A stretch of 64,000 bases of DNA from VXYL01 sp965208525 (lineage in GTDB: Bacteria; Pseudomonadota; Gammaproteobacteria; Pseudomonadales; Azotimanducaceae): assembly GCA_965208525.1 (NCBI GenBank), contig OZ242340.1, forward strand, positions 4,402,001 through 4,466,000, in the 5' to 3' direction. The notes below the pieces were generated by a model, which saw nothing but the letters and a program-made list of their open reading frames with translations, was not told the origin of the DNA and did no database searches. The translations under genes and the position numbers were made by a program. Below are positions 26,038 through 34,687 of this stretch, one piece after another. Numbering within the stretch: position 1 is the stretch's first letter; the number at the start of each line of letters is the position of its first letter.

Positions 26038-27402
26038 TCACCCCGCCGTGGCCTGGGGCGACAGGCGAGTGCCGTCGGAGAAGCGGCTGAGGCGAAACTC
26101 GTGGAGGCCCGGGCCCGTGTCCTTGCCGGTGACGAGGCCCGCAATCGCCTTGCCGGCGCCGGGGCCGATGCCGAAGCCGTGGCCGCTGAAGCCGGTCGCG
26201 ACATGGAAGCCGCTGAGCCCATCCACCTCGTCGATCACGGGCACGACGTCGGGTGTCGTCTCGATCATGCCGGCCCAGCTCTCCACCAGGGGGATCCCGG
26301 CAAGCTTGGGGAACGTGGCGTCGAGATGCTTGCGGATGTGTTGCAGCGCCTTGGGATTGGGCGTGGGGTTCAGAACTCGGCGCTTCTCGAACGGCGATGG
26401 TTGATCGAGCGACCAGGTCCTTGGCGTCGCCAGTTCCTCGAAAAACGGACGGCCGACCGACAGGCGCATGCTGCGAGCGTCAGCCAGCAGGGCCCGGCCG
26501 AATTGCGCGCCGAAGCGCAAAGTGGACGGTGTGATTGGGTGGTCGATGAACGATGACGGGGCAACCGTGTAGCCGCCGTCTTGGCGTCGGCGCAATGCCA
26601 AGCGACGATCGCTCATCGCGCCCTCGAACACCGCCGCCGCAGGTCCCGTGCGCGCCACCGTGCCGCGAACACGCAACTGCGGCAGGCGGATGCCGAGGGA
26701 GCGGCAGAACATCGAGGTCCATGCGCCAGCCGCGCACAGCACGGTCGAGGTGTGGATTCGGCCGTGCTCGGTGATTGCCGCCGACACGTGCCCCTGCGTG
26801 GTCTCGATGCCGCGCACGGCGCATCCAGTGAGAATCGATCCGCCTTCGCGTTCCACGGCGCGCGCCAGGGCGGCGGTCGCCTTGTGTGGTTCCGCACGGC
26901 CGTCGGTGGGGGTGTAGAGCGCGCCTAGCCACGGCCCGGAAGCACCGGGAATGAGCTGCTGCAGCTCCTTGCGTGCAAGGACTCTCGTGCCCGTCTCGAA
27001 CTCCTCTGCCAGCTTCGCCCAGGCGTCGTAGCGGGCAAGCTGGGCTTCGCTGTGGGCAAGATAGAGGATGCCGTGTTGGCGGTAGCCAACATCTTCGCCG
27101 AGTTCCTCCGCGAGTTGCCGCCAGATGCGGAGCGACTCCACGATCATGGGCAGTTCGCGTGCGTCCCGCCCCTGTTGCCGCACCCAGCCCCAGTTGCGTC
27201 CGGATTGCTCACCGGCGATGTGTCCCTTCTCGCACACCGCGACGGACACGCCTTGCTTCGCCAGAAACCACGCGGTGGAGACGCCGATGATGCCGCCGCC
27301 GATGACCACCACGTCCGCCTTCGACGGGATCGCAGTGGCAGCGCGCAGGTCTTGCGTCCAGGTGCGGGCAACAAGGTCCTTGGGCGCGGGGTCCCGCATC
27401 AT
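26038..27402 (-). CDS. FAD-dependent oxidoreductase (D-amino-acid oxidase-like)
   Basis: A 454-residue flavoprotein of the DAO superfamily. The dinucleotide-binding motif is VVVIGGGIIGVSTAW (31-45), followed by GRNWGWVRQQGRD, typical of amine and amino-acid oxidising members. GFSGHGFGIGPGAGKAIAGL near the C-terminus closes the FAD site. It probably oxidises an amino acid or N-methyl amine, with electrons passed to oxygen or a carrier; the substrate is not clear. The start is one of two adjacent ATGs at 27402 or 27399. The serine hydrolase gene lies 72 bases upstream on the same strand. Confidence 0.88.
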   Translation of the reverse strand: MMRDPAPKDLVARTWTQDLRAATAIPSKADVVVIGGGIIGVSTAWFLAKQGVSVAVCEKGHIAGEQSGRNWGWVRQQGRDARELPMIVESLRIWRQLAEELGEDVGYRQHGILYLAHSEAQLARYDAWAKLAEEFETGTRVLARKELQQLIPGASGPWLGALYTPTDGRAEPHKATAALARAVEREGGSILTGCAVRGIETTQGHVSAAITEHGRIHTSTVLCAAGAWTSMFCRSLGIRLPQLRVRGTVARTGPAAAVFEGAMSDRRLALRRRQDGGYTVAPSSFIDHPITPSTLRFGAQFGRALLADARSMRLSVGRPFFEELATPRTWSLDQPSPFEKRRVLNPTPNPKALQHIRKHLDATFPKLAGIPLVESWAGMIETTPDVVPVIDEVDGLSGFHVATGFSGHGFGIGPGAGKAIAGLVTGKDTGPGLHEFRLSRFSDGTRLSPQATAG

Positions 27403-27474
27403 CGAGGACCGGTCGTCGCCCTCAAGCGCGCCGGCACATCGGGGCGTATTGCAGCGATGGTACCCATTGCACTT

Positions 27475-28713
27475 TCAGTCGATGATCGCCTGCCGCACTG
27501 CGTTTTCGAAGTCGTACTGCGCAGGACCGTAGGGCTGCTGCAGCATGATGACGCCCGTGAGTTCCTCCGCCGGGTCCGTCCAGGAGCGGGTGCCGAAGGC
27601 GCCGCCCCAGCCGAATGCGCCGGCGCTGCGGCGGCTTCCCGCGGCGATGGGGTCGAGAATCACAGAGACGGTGTAGCCATATCCCTGACCCTTGGCCTCT
27701 TGCGAGAAGCCGCGGTAGAGATCGCCAAGATGGTTGCTTCCCATCATCGCAACCGAACGTGGGCTGAGCAGGCGCTGGCCGAAGAGCTCGCCGCCGCCCG
27801 CCAGCATTTGCTCGAAATGGAGATAGTCCTTCGCTGTGCTTGAAAGGCCGTAGGAACCGGAGAAGTAGGTGGTTGGGCCCATCCATCGCGACAGGTCGCG
27901 GTCCTTGATGACGACGCGGCGCGACTCTTTCGATTCTGGCAGGTTGTAGTGTGTATCCGTCATCTCCAAGGGATCGAAGATGCGTGTCTGCAGGAACTCG
28001 TCGAAGGGTGTATCGGAGACGATTTCGACGATGCGCGCCACCACGTCGAGACCGGTTCCGCCGCTGTAGGCCCAGCGTGAACCGGGTTGGAAGTCGAGGA
28101 TCGTGTCGCCTAGGGTCGGGATGTACTCGGCCAGCGTTGTCCGCTCGGCAGTGGGCGACACGGCGGAGCCCAGGCCGCCGCTCGCGAGCCCCGAGGTGTG
28201 CGTCAACAGGTGTTGGATGGTGATCGGCGTTGCGGCGGGAACCAGGCGGTGGGCGGGCAGATTCTCCCGATCCACGCGATAGGGGCTCACGTCCTCGTCT
28301 GCCGGTTCCGCCAGCACGGCGACCTGCATGCCCTCGAACTCCGGGATGTACTTCGACACCGGATCGGTTGGCCGCATCAAGCCTTCCTCGATCATCATCA
28401 TCGCGGCGACGCCGAGGACCGGCTTGGTGGAGGACATCATGATGAAGATGGCGTCGTCGGCCATCGGGGTTCCGGCCTCGACATCCATGAGCCCGTGCGC
28501 CTTGAAGTGCACCACCTTGCCGCGACGGGCCACCGCCGTCACGGCGCCCTGAATGTCGCCGGAGTCGATGTGGCGCTGCATGGCGGTGCCGATCCGCAGT
28601 AGGCGCTCGGTGGACATGCCGACCGACTCCGCCTCGGCGACCGGAATCTCGCTGCCCCAGAGTGTCGACGCCGCCAAAAACCAACATGCCGCTAGTGCCG
28701 TTCGCAAACGCAT
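27475..28713 (-). CDS. Secreted serine hydrolase, class C beta-lactamase/EstB family
   Basis: A 412-residue periplasmic or secreted hydrolase. MRLRTALAACWFLAASTLWG is a signal peptide. The catalytic S94-x-x-K97 sits in MSSTKP, TSGLAS follows, and YSGG in WAYSGGTG replaces the YxN triplet of true beta-lactamases, as in EstB-type esterases. FGWGGAFGT provides the third motif. It most likely cleaves an ester or a D-peptide; resistance to beta-lactams is not implied. The ATG at 28713 is set by GGAGGA upstream; the longer frame to 28779 is not needed. Confidence 0.88.
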   Translation of the reverse strand: MRLRTALAACWFLAASTLWGSEIPVAEAESVGMSTERLLRIGTAMQRHIDSGDIQGAVTAVARRGKVVHFKAHGLMDVEAGTPMADDAIFIMMSSTKPVLGVAAMMMIEEGLMRPTDPVSKYIPEFEGMQVAVLAEPADEDVSPYRVDRENLPAHRLVPAATPITIQHLLTHTSGLASGGLGSAVSPTAERTTLAEYIPTLGDTILDFQPGSRWAYSGGTGLDVVARIVEIVSDTPFDEFLQTRIFDPLEMTDTHYNLPESKESRRVVIKDRDLSRWMGPTTYFSGSYGLSSTAKDYLHFEQMLAGGGELFGQRLLSPRSVAMMGSNHLGDLYRGFSQEAKGQGYGYTVSVILDPIAAGSRRSAGAFGWGGAFGTRSWTDPAEELTGVIMLQQPYGPAQYDFENAVRQAIID

Positions 28714-28823
28714 GGCTTTCCTCCTGATGATGGAAACAGGATTCAGGGGCAGGGCGGCATTGTCAACGATGCGGGGCATGTCGGAGATTGACGGCCGCTT
28801 CGTGGCGCGCCTACCGCAAGCTC

Positions 28824-31208
28824 CTACCCCACGCGCTGGGTGCCCGTGACCATTGCCTCCTCGAGTTCTTTGTATTCGGCATCGCCGATGCCCAGCTCGT
28901 CCGAGAACACCTCGCGGCTATGTTGGCCGAACAAGGGGGAGTGGCGGACATCGCCCCTTGGCGTGTGGGCGAACACCCACGGCATCAGCGGCATGAGGTG
29001 GGTGCCGGACTCGGGATGGGGCACCGGTGTGAGGAAGCCGCGCAGCTCCCACTGCGGGTTCGCGTTCGCATAGATGGGCTTGAAGGGTTCGACGCGGGCG
29101 GCGTGGATGCCGGCCTCGCCCAATGCCTCGGCAGTGACAGCCGCCTCCCGTTCCGCGAGCCATGCGGCCACAATTTCGTCGAGCGCCGCTTCGTTCGCCT
29201 TGCGGGCTTCGACGCTTGCGAACCTCGGCTCTTGCGCAAGCTCCGGGCGGTCCATGGCCGCGGCGAGGGCGGCGAACTCGGCATCGCTCTCGGTCGCCAG
29301 TGCCAGCCATTCACCATTTGCGGCGCGGTAGATGCCATGTGGCGCGAAGCGGGGGTGTCGGTTGCCTTGCGGGGCGCGAATGTCGCCACCCACGTCGCAT
29401 TCCAGGATCGCGTCGCCCACCTGCACGGCCACCGCCTCAATCATCGCCGCGTCGATGCGCTGGCCAACGCCCGTGCGCTGGCGATGGTGGATGGCAGCGA
29501 TGATGGCGGCGGCGAGGTAGTAGCCGCTGATGGGGTCTGGGATGAGCCCGCCCGTGTTCATCGGTTCGTCGCCCTCGTAGCCGTGGATGGACGCCAGCCC
29601 CGCCATCGGCTCGGTGGTGGCGCCATTGGCCGGGTACTCAGCCAATGGACCTTGGCGGCCATAGCCCGACACCGAAGCGAAGATCATGTCGGGACGTCGC
29701 TTGTGCAGCGTCTCCAAAGTAACGCCCCAGTTCGTCATCACGTGGGGACTGAAGTTGTCCACCAGCACGTCGAACTTCGGGATCAAGTCCCAGAACATCT
29801 CCTTGCCGCGCGGGTGGGTGACGTCCAGCGTAATGGCGCGCTTGTTGAGATTGACCGTGTTGTACATGCCGTTGGTGTTGATGCCGGACTGCTCGATGTC
29901 TGGGTTTCGCACCGCCGGCGGCACCGGAGAGCCGGCGCCACGCCACACGTCAGGGCGACGGACCGTCTCGATCTGCACCACGTCCGCGCCCAGGAGCGCG
30001 AGGACTTCCGTGCAGAAAGTGCCGGCCCAGGCTTGGGTGAAGCAGAGCACGCGCACGCCCGCGAGAGGTTGCTTGCGCTCTGTTGGCAGTGCTGCCGAAG
30101 GTTCGCCCGTTCCTGCAGCCGCGGCCCCGCCCGCACCAAGCGCAGGTGCCGGTTTGCCGGAGTCCCAAGGTGTCGCGGAGAGCTTGGCCGGCGCCCCGGA
30201 TGCGCGTGCCGGGGCGCCGTCCACCTCGGTCTCGACGATGAAGCCGCGTGCGTTCAGTTGCTCGCTGTCGCGCAACTCCCGGGCATCCTGCACGACGCCG
30301 GAGATGCAGCGATGGCCGGCGAGGCCGTGGAACAGATCCCACTTGCCGCGCACGGCGGAGGCTCTAGAGAGGCCGTCGCGCACCGGGCGGGTGTCCTGCT
30401 GGTGCCGACCCCACGCCTTCACGTAGCGCTCGTCCACCGCGAGGTCGTCGAGGCCCAGGAACTTGAGGGCGGGAGTCCAGCGTTGCCAATCCCCGTAGCC
30501 ATAGTTGATGAGGCCGTCCTTGGCTTTCCACAACGGTCCAGAGCGACCCTTGTGGCGTGGCCCGTTCGGCCCGAACGCGACGCTCTCGCCGCCGATGAAG
30601 ATGCCCATCACCGCCCAGGGCGCGCAGGTGAGCGCGAGAGCTTCCGTCTCGGCGACGTCCACGCGCTCTGCACCGCCGCGCACGAGGGCAGCGGTGGCGC
30701 CGACGAAGCCGGCGACGCCAGCGATGTATCCAGTCTGGCGCACAGGGAGCTGCAACGGGGGCTCATCCACGCGACCGTTGATGGTGGCCCAACCGACCCG
30801 GGCACAGGCGGTGAGGTGATTGCCGGGCGCATGAGAGAGCGGTCCCTCCAGGCCATGTGCGGTGATGGAAAGATGCACGCCGGGGTGGCCTGTGAGACAT
30901 TCAGGCAAGTCCACGGAAGTGGTGATTACGACATCGGCACCGGTGCAGAGCGTGGCGAGCTCGGCTTGGTCCCGCACCAGCACCGAACGCTTGCCGGCGT
31001 TGGCATAGGCGTGCAGCAGCGAACGCTCCGGGCCGGGCTCGCCCTTGAGAAACGGCGGTTCGCCGCGCAGCGCATGTCCATCTGCGGGCTCGCCGAGAAT
31101 CACCTCCGCCCCGAAACCGGCAAAGAGCCGCGCGGCCCACGCGCCCGACAACCGGCCCGACAGATCGACCACACGAACCCCGGCTAGCGCTCCCACGGTT
31201 TTACGCAC
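28824..31208 (-). CDS. Tandem-domain CaiB/BaiF (family III) CoA-transferase
   Basis: A 794-residue protein, about twice a normal family III CoA-transferase. Residues about 5-375 and 380-790 are two CaiB/BaiF domains joined by an Ala/Gly/Pro linker (about 335-378). The second has the catalytic Asp558 in PDPISG followed by RQRTGVGQRID. In the first, the aligned position is Val156 (PVRQTG), so that half looks catalytically dead and may act as a structural partner in place of a homodimer. The enzyme would move CoA between carboxylic acids. The start is GTG at 31208; GTG 31196 is an alternative. Confidence 0.86.
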   Translation of the reverse strand: MRKTVGALAGVRVVDLSGRLSGAWAARLFAGFGAEVILGEPADGHALRGEPPFLKGEPGPERSLLHAYANAGKRSVLVRDQAELATLCTGADVVITTSVDLPECLTGHPGVHLSITAHGLEGPLSHAPGNHLTACARVGWATINGRVDEPPLQLPVRQTGYIAGVAGFVGATAALVRGGAERVDVAETEALALTCAPWAVMGIFIGGESVAFGPNGPRHKGRSGPLWKAKDGLINYGYGDWQRWTPALKFLGLDDLAVDERYVKAWGRHQQDTRPVRDGLSRASAVRGKWDLFHGLAGHRCISGVVQDARELRDSEQLNARGFIVETEVDGAPARASGAPAKLSATPWDSGKPAPALGAGGAAAAGTGEPSAALPTERKQPLAGVRVLCFTQAWAGTFCTEVLALLGADVVQIETVRRPDVWRGAGSPVPPAVRNPDIEQSGINTNGMYNTVNLNKRAITLDVTHPRGKEMFWDLIPKFDVLVDNFSPHVMTNWGVTLETLHKRRPDMIFASVSGYGRQGPLAEYPANGATTEPMAGLASIHGYEGDEPMNTGGLIPDPISGYYLAAAIIAAIHHRQRTGVGQRIDAAMIEAVAVQVGDAILECDVGGDIRAPQGNRHPRFAPHGIYRAANGEWLALATESDAEFAALAAAMDRPELAQEPRFASVEARKANEAALDEIVAAWLAEREAAVTAEALGEAGIHAARVEPFKPIYANANPQWELRGFLTPVPHPESGTHLMPLMPWVFAHTPRGDVRHSPLFGQHSREVFSDELGIGDAEYKELEEAMVTGTQRVG

Positions 31209-31501
31209 CCCGTAGACAAAGGGCGCGATTGTAAGGGCTTAGCGGCTGCGCTCCCGTTTTGCGCCACTGGGTTCGGCTAACAAATGGCGTAACGCATGTA
31301 CGAACCACGGATGTATCTCGAAGCGGAGTGGACACCAACGTGCCGGCCGGATGGCGCGGTCCCACACGCCACTCGAAGCGAGGGCCTTTCACGCTCCTCC
31401 CGCCGAAGGCGAAGTAACCAAGGGCCCGAAGGTGCAACCAGCCTCCTCCCCGCGAGACGAGCCCCTTGTGCGGTGCGGCAGGGTGTCCGCCAGCGGGTGG
31501 G
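31209..31501. other. Intergenic spacer with repeat
   Basis: No gene is supported in these 293 bases between two leftward genes. Most of it is the inverted copy of the ~160-bp repeat listed separately; the promoter of the CoA-transferase should lie at its left edge. Confidence 0.5.
31293..31465 (-). repeat. Diverged ~160-bp dispersed repeat, copy 2
   Basis: The reverse complement aligns end to end with 24853-25010, with shared blocks GGAGGAGGCTGGTTG, CTTCGCCTTCGGCG and GCCATCCGGCC. The stretches between are well diverged, suggesting old copies. Confidence 0.8.
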
Positions 31502-32812
31502 CTACTCGCGCGAGTCGGCTGCCATCGGCACGACGTATGGCCCCTCGGGGATCACCGCCACCGCCTTGTCGCCGCTTGCGGCGACGCTTTCGGCAACCGC
31601 GGCTCGGACGCAGTCGATGTGCTCCACCCCGGTCAGCGCGCGGTCGGCGGCGTCGAGGTTGGAGTGGAGCAGCACACGGGCGTGGCGCTGGGACTTCACC
31701 TGCATCTCGCTCTGCCATTCGTCGATGTCGGCGAGGGACTTGGCCATGATGGCGGTGAGGAAGTCCTCCGCACCGGCCTCGATCAGTCGAGCCTGGGACG
31801 CACGGAAGGCGCTCGAACCCAAGCCTTCCCCGCAGTCGGAGGCGACGATCAAGGTGGCGTTGTCGGCATCGACGATCGTCAAGGGCGTCACCATGCCCTT
31901 GACGGTCTGGTAGTAGGTCTGGTCGAGCGGATAGCCAGCCGATGTCGTGACCACCGTGTGGAACCGGCGCGGCAACTCCACCGTGCAGTAGCCGTGCACG
32001 AAGTCCACCGCAGCCTGATGGCTTTCGTGTATCGCGCCGAAGTTCACCAGCGACAGCCGCCGCTCGTCGTCGATTACGGTGTTGAGTGCATACACCTCGC
32101 CCACCATGCGCACGATTTCGAGCTGCTCTTCGTGCAGGGGATTGCCGTCGAGGTTGCACGATGTCGCTGCCGGGTCTTCCATGAAGCGTGCACTGTGGAA
32201 GGTGCGGATGGTGCGCTCGCCGGCGATGCCGGGAGCGATCACCTTGCGCCCGCCGGAGTAGCCGGCCATGAAGTGCGGCTCCACGAGACCGGTGGCGATG
32301 CGCAGGTCAGCGGCGACGAATCGCCGATCGAGCTCCACTGGCGTCTGGCGAGTTGGCGTGAATCCGAGATCGACATGCGCCTCGGCATCACCGGCGAAGT
32401 GGTTTTCCACCCGCGCATGGGCGAACACCCAGGGGTCGCCGATGACTGCTTCGAGCTCCTCGCCCTCGTTCGGCCGGTGCAGGCCCGTAGCCACCAGCAC
32501 GACGATGTCCTGCTTCGCAAGCCCCGCGTCGCGCAGCGTTTCGATGACCGGGCGCAGGAAGAGGTGGTTCGGCACGGGCCGGGTCACGTCGCAGACGAGG
32601 ATGCAGGCGGAGCGGCGCCCACGGGCAAGCTCGGCCAGCGGTGCCGCACCAATGGGCGAACGCAGCGCGCGGTGCACGGCAGCATCGGCATCCGCCGCCA
32701 GCGGCATGGGGGGCTTCTGCACCACCGTTACGTCAAGGTCGCCCGGCAGCTCCAACTCGAGCCCGGTGCGCCCAAAAAGCAGTTCAATCCGCATTTGGCG
32801 CAGATTACCCAT
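31502..32812 (-). CDS. larA: Lactate racemase LarA-family protein
   Basis: A 436-residue member of the nickel-pincer racemase family (PF09861 type). LarA uses a nickel-pincer nucleotide bound to a lysine to interconvert 2-hydroxyacids. CD75VTRP, the general-base histidines H112 (ATGLHRPNEG) and H180 (GLVEPHFMAGYSGGRK) and K190, which carries the cofactor, are all present. ATG 32812 with GAGGATTC before it is preferred; ATG 32794 lacks a ribosome site. No larB, larC or larE occurs in the window. Substrate may be lactate or another 2-hydroxyacid. Confidence 0.85.
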   Translation of the reverse strand: MGNLRQMRIELLFGRTGLELELPGDLDVTVVQKPPMPLAADADAAVHRALRSPIGAAPLAELARGRRSACILVCDVTRPVPNHLFLRPVIETLRDAGLAKQDIVVLVATGLHRPNEGEELEAVIGDPWVFAHARVENHFAGDAEAHVDLGFTPTRQTPVELDRRFVAADLRIATGLVEPHFMAGYSGGRKVIAPGIAGERTIRTFHSARFMEDPAATSCNLDGNPLHEEQLEIVRMVGEVYALNTVIDDERRLSLVNFGAIHESHQAAVDFVHGYCTVELPRRFHTVVTTSAGYPLDQTYYQTVKGMVTPLTIVDADNATLIVASDCGEGLGSSAFRASQARLIEAGAEDFLTAIMAKSLADIDEWQSEMQVKSQRHARVLLHSNLDAADRALTGVEHIDCVRAAVAESVAASGDKAVAVIPEGPYVVPMAADSRE

Positions 32813-32872
32813 GAATCCTCGCCGTGACCACGGTGGACAATGGGGGTCTGGGAGCAGAGAGGCCGCAAGCCG

Positions 32873-33298
32873 ATGGCATCCATAGACGCACCGCGGCGTG
32901 GCGCCGTGAAGTTCGTGCTGCCGCACCACACCGCCTGCACCGGCGGGGGCTTTCACTACTGCGTTTCCGAGGAGGGTGCCGTGGCACCCATGCTCGCGGA
33001 GCGTCTGCGTGGGCAGCACCCGAGCAGCATCGCGGTTGCAGTGGCGGGCGATTTCGACAATGCCGTGCCGTCCGAGGCGCAGCTCGCGGCGCTGCGTGAC
33101 CTGCTGCTGCGGCTCAAGCGGCGCTATCCGGCGGCGGAACTCGGCGCCCACCGGCAGGTACGGCGGGCCAAGAAGACCACCTGCCCAGGGCGGCGCTTTC
33201 CCATGAGGGAACTTGCGGCCTGGTGGCGTGACGAAATGCCTCGGTTGCGCGATGCGGCGTTTGCACGGGAGTTCGAGGAGCAGTATTCGAAGATGTAG
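32873..33298 (+). CDS. PGRP/amidase_2-like N-acetylmuramoyl-L-alanine amidase domain protein
   Basis: A compact 141-residue protein resembling the amidase_2/PGRP fold, which cleaves the amide between muramic acid and L-alanine of peptidoglycan. Putative zinc ligands are H18 or H19 (LPHHTACTGGG), H93 (GAHRQV) and C104 (CPGRRFP). GFHYCVSEEGAVAP and SSIAVAVAGDFD match core strands. It lacks a visible signal peptide, so it may act in the cytoplasm (anhydro-muropeptide recycling) or be exported otherwise. ATG 32873 is chosen; an in-frame ATG at 32840 would add 11 residues. Divergent from larA. Confidence 0.72.
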   Translation: MASIDAPRRGAVKFVLPHHTACTGGGFHYCVSEEGAVAPMLAERLRGQHPSSIAVAVAGDFDNAVPSEAQLAALRDLLLRLKRRYPAAELGAHRQVRRAKKTTCPGRRFPMRELAAWWRDEMPRLRDAAFAREFEEQYSKM

Positions 33299-33375
33299 GT
33301 CACAAGGGGGTAGGGGCTGGGGCCAGCCATCGAGCTGCTAGAAGGCTACGTCGTAGAAACGGCGCTGGCTCCTAG

Positions 33376-33524
33376 TAGCGCCTGAGGATGGCCAACCGAG
33401 AAGGGCGACGCATGCGTCGCCCCTACGGCCCGCGGCTTGACCGACACCTTTCTGTAGGGGCGACGCATGCGTCGCCCTGTCCGGTGGACCGGTGGGCCGC
33501 CGCCGAGTCCGACAGACTGCTAGC
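33376..33524. repeat. 149-bp dispersed repeat with two perfect palindromes, copy 2
   Basis: Direct copy of 9078-9226. The palindrome GGGCGACGCATGCGTCGCCC lies at 33403-33422 and 33458-33477. Both ends, TAGCGC and the GTCCGACAG region, are conserved. Confidence 0.88.
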
Positions 33525-33545
33525 GTCCGAACATGACGGGCCATC

Positions 33546-33652
33546 GGCGGGAAGGCATTCTGCCTTCCCTGAGCGCCGACAGGCGCTTCCTATGGGCCAA
33601 CCCCCGTCCGTGCACCTTGCGGCGCACAGGGAAGGCAGAATGCCTTCCCTCC
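33546..33652. repeat. Modular double-hairpin repeat, GGGAAGGCA type
   Basis: GGGAAGGCATTCTGCCTTCC (33549-33568) and its counterpart GGGAAGGCAGAATGCCTTCC (33629-33648) flank a GCGCCGACAGGCGC mini-hairpin. It starts about 20 bases after the 149-bp repeat. Confidence 0.82.
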
Positions 33653-33684
33653 GGTGCCACTCGGGGCCCGGCCAAGTCCGACGG

Positions 33685-33727
33685 CCCGTAGCTGGAGCTG
33701 CCAGCGGATGCGAGCGCGAAGGCTAGG
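33685..33727 (-). repeat. Short dispersed repeat, diverged copy
   Basis: The reverse complement reads CTAGCCTTCGCGCTCGCATC and resembles the CTGGCCTTCGTGCTCGCGTT block of the repeat at 9022. This is the weakest of the four copies. Confidence 0.4.
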
Positions 33728-33778
33728 CACACTGAGGCCGAGGTCCCTGGCGCAGTCAATCACCGCGATACCTACACC

Positions 33779-33997
33779 TCAATAATGCGGCGGGCGTTCG
33801 TCTTCCGGCCTTTGCGTTGCGTCGTCGCCCGCATCGCCCCGCTGCAACTGCTCTACCACGACCTTGAGCGACGCTTCGAGAAGGTCGATGCGTTGCTGTT
33901 GTCCCACCAGCGCGTCGCCAAGCTCGCGGATGGTCTCCTCCTGAAACAGAAAGCGCGACTCCAGATCGATCAGGCGTTGCTTGTTGGTGTCGTCCAC
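33779..33997 (-). CDS. slyX: SlyX-family protein
   Basis: A 72-residue protein with a single amphipathic coiled coil (RLIDLESRFLFQEETIREL, then DLLEASLKVVVEQLQ) and the C-terminal ERPPHY seen in SlyX proteins. SlyX is common in Gammaproteobacteria and its function is unknown. The start is GTG at 33997, 8 bases after the NUDIX stop, so it is likely translated from the same mRNA; the upstream open frame to 34117 overlaps the NUDIX gene and is not SlyX-like. The spacer after it is repeat-rich. Confidence 0.85.
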   Translation of the reverse strand: MDDTNKQRLIDLESRFLFQEETIRELGDALVGQQQRIDLLEASLKVVVEQLQRGDAGDDATQRPEDERPPHY

Positions 33998-34004
33998 AGG
34001 CAAG

Positions 34005-34616
34005 TCATCCGCGCCAATGGCGCGGGTCCACGTCTGTGAGCCCGAACATCTGCCAGCGGTTGTCGCTGCCGTTGTCGTCGACGCTAAGGCCGCTGCCGGG
34101 GTGCGACTCCAGGGCATGGCGGATGCCCCAGCGGGAGATGCCCTGCACGCCGTCCATGGACTCCATCTCGTCGAACGAATAGAAGCCGGCCGCCGCGGTC
34201 TCGTCGCCGTCGCTCGCCGGTTCGCCGCTCACATAGTCGAGCCGGCAGACGACGTAGATGTTCGTGCTCGGGCCCACGATCATGTGCCGGAATCCCACCA
34301 CGTCGCGAAAGCGCGCCTCGACCGCCGCTTCCTCGCGCACTTCCCGCTCGACGGCGGTGGTGAGGAGTTCGTCGTGTTCCGCATAGCCACCGGGGAGTTG
34401 CCAAGTGCCGGCATAGGGCGGCTGACCGCGCTGTATGAGCAGCGCGCGGGTTACGCCGCCGTCCTCGCGCAGGACGACGCCGGCGCAGCCGATGGAGAAG
34501 TCGCCAAAGAACACGAAGCCGCACTCGCCATCCGGGCAGGCCTGGCGGTCGCGGCCACCGTCATGGCGCATGACCAATTCGGTTGCGCAGCGAGGGCAGT
34601 AGGAGATGCGCGGCAT
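34005..34616 (-). CDS. NUDIX hydrolase with zinc-ribbon-like N-terminus
   Basis: A 203-residue pyrophosphohydrolase for a nucleoside diphosphate-linked substrate. The NUDIX box starts at GGYAEHDELL (76) and ends REVREE (97), with all catalytic Glu present. The N-terminus has C7, C10, C27 and C32 (CPRC...CPDGECG), a zinc-ribbon pattern like that of NudC-like NAD(H) pyrophosphatases or of NUDIX proteins acting with ADP-ribose. ATG at 34616 begins at the zinc ribbon; longer starts add unsupported residues. It is followed by slyX and lies divergent to the exonuclease gene. Confidence 0.88.
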   Translation of the reverse strand: MPRISYCPRCATELVMRHDGGRDRQACPDGECGFVFFGDFSIGCAGVVLREDGGVTRALLIQRGQPPYAGTWQLPGGYAEHDELLTTAVEREVREEAAVEARFRDVVGFRHMIVGPSTNIYVVCRLDYVSGEPASDGDETAAAGFYSFDEMESMDGVQGISRWGIRHALESHPGSGLSVDDNGSDNRWQMFGLTDVDPRHWRG

Positions 34617-34687
34617 GGACGCCTCGGGTTCTGGCCGAAGGCGGGAAGTGTACGCTTGTGGTGGATGTTCCATGAGGCTGACCAACG

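Larger units (their letters stand above)
33299..33778. other. 480-bp repeat-filled intergenic region
   Basis: No gene is supported. It contains, in order, the second 149-bp palindromic repeat, a GGGAAGGCA-type double-hairpin repeat and a diverged copy of the ~60-bp repeat. Short frames here are translations of the palindromes. Confidence 0.75.

Noticed and set aside
28788..31187. 799-codon plus-strand frame opposite the CoA-transferase
   Set aside because: Antisense shadow of a well-supported enzyme; composition is non-protein-like.
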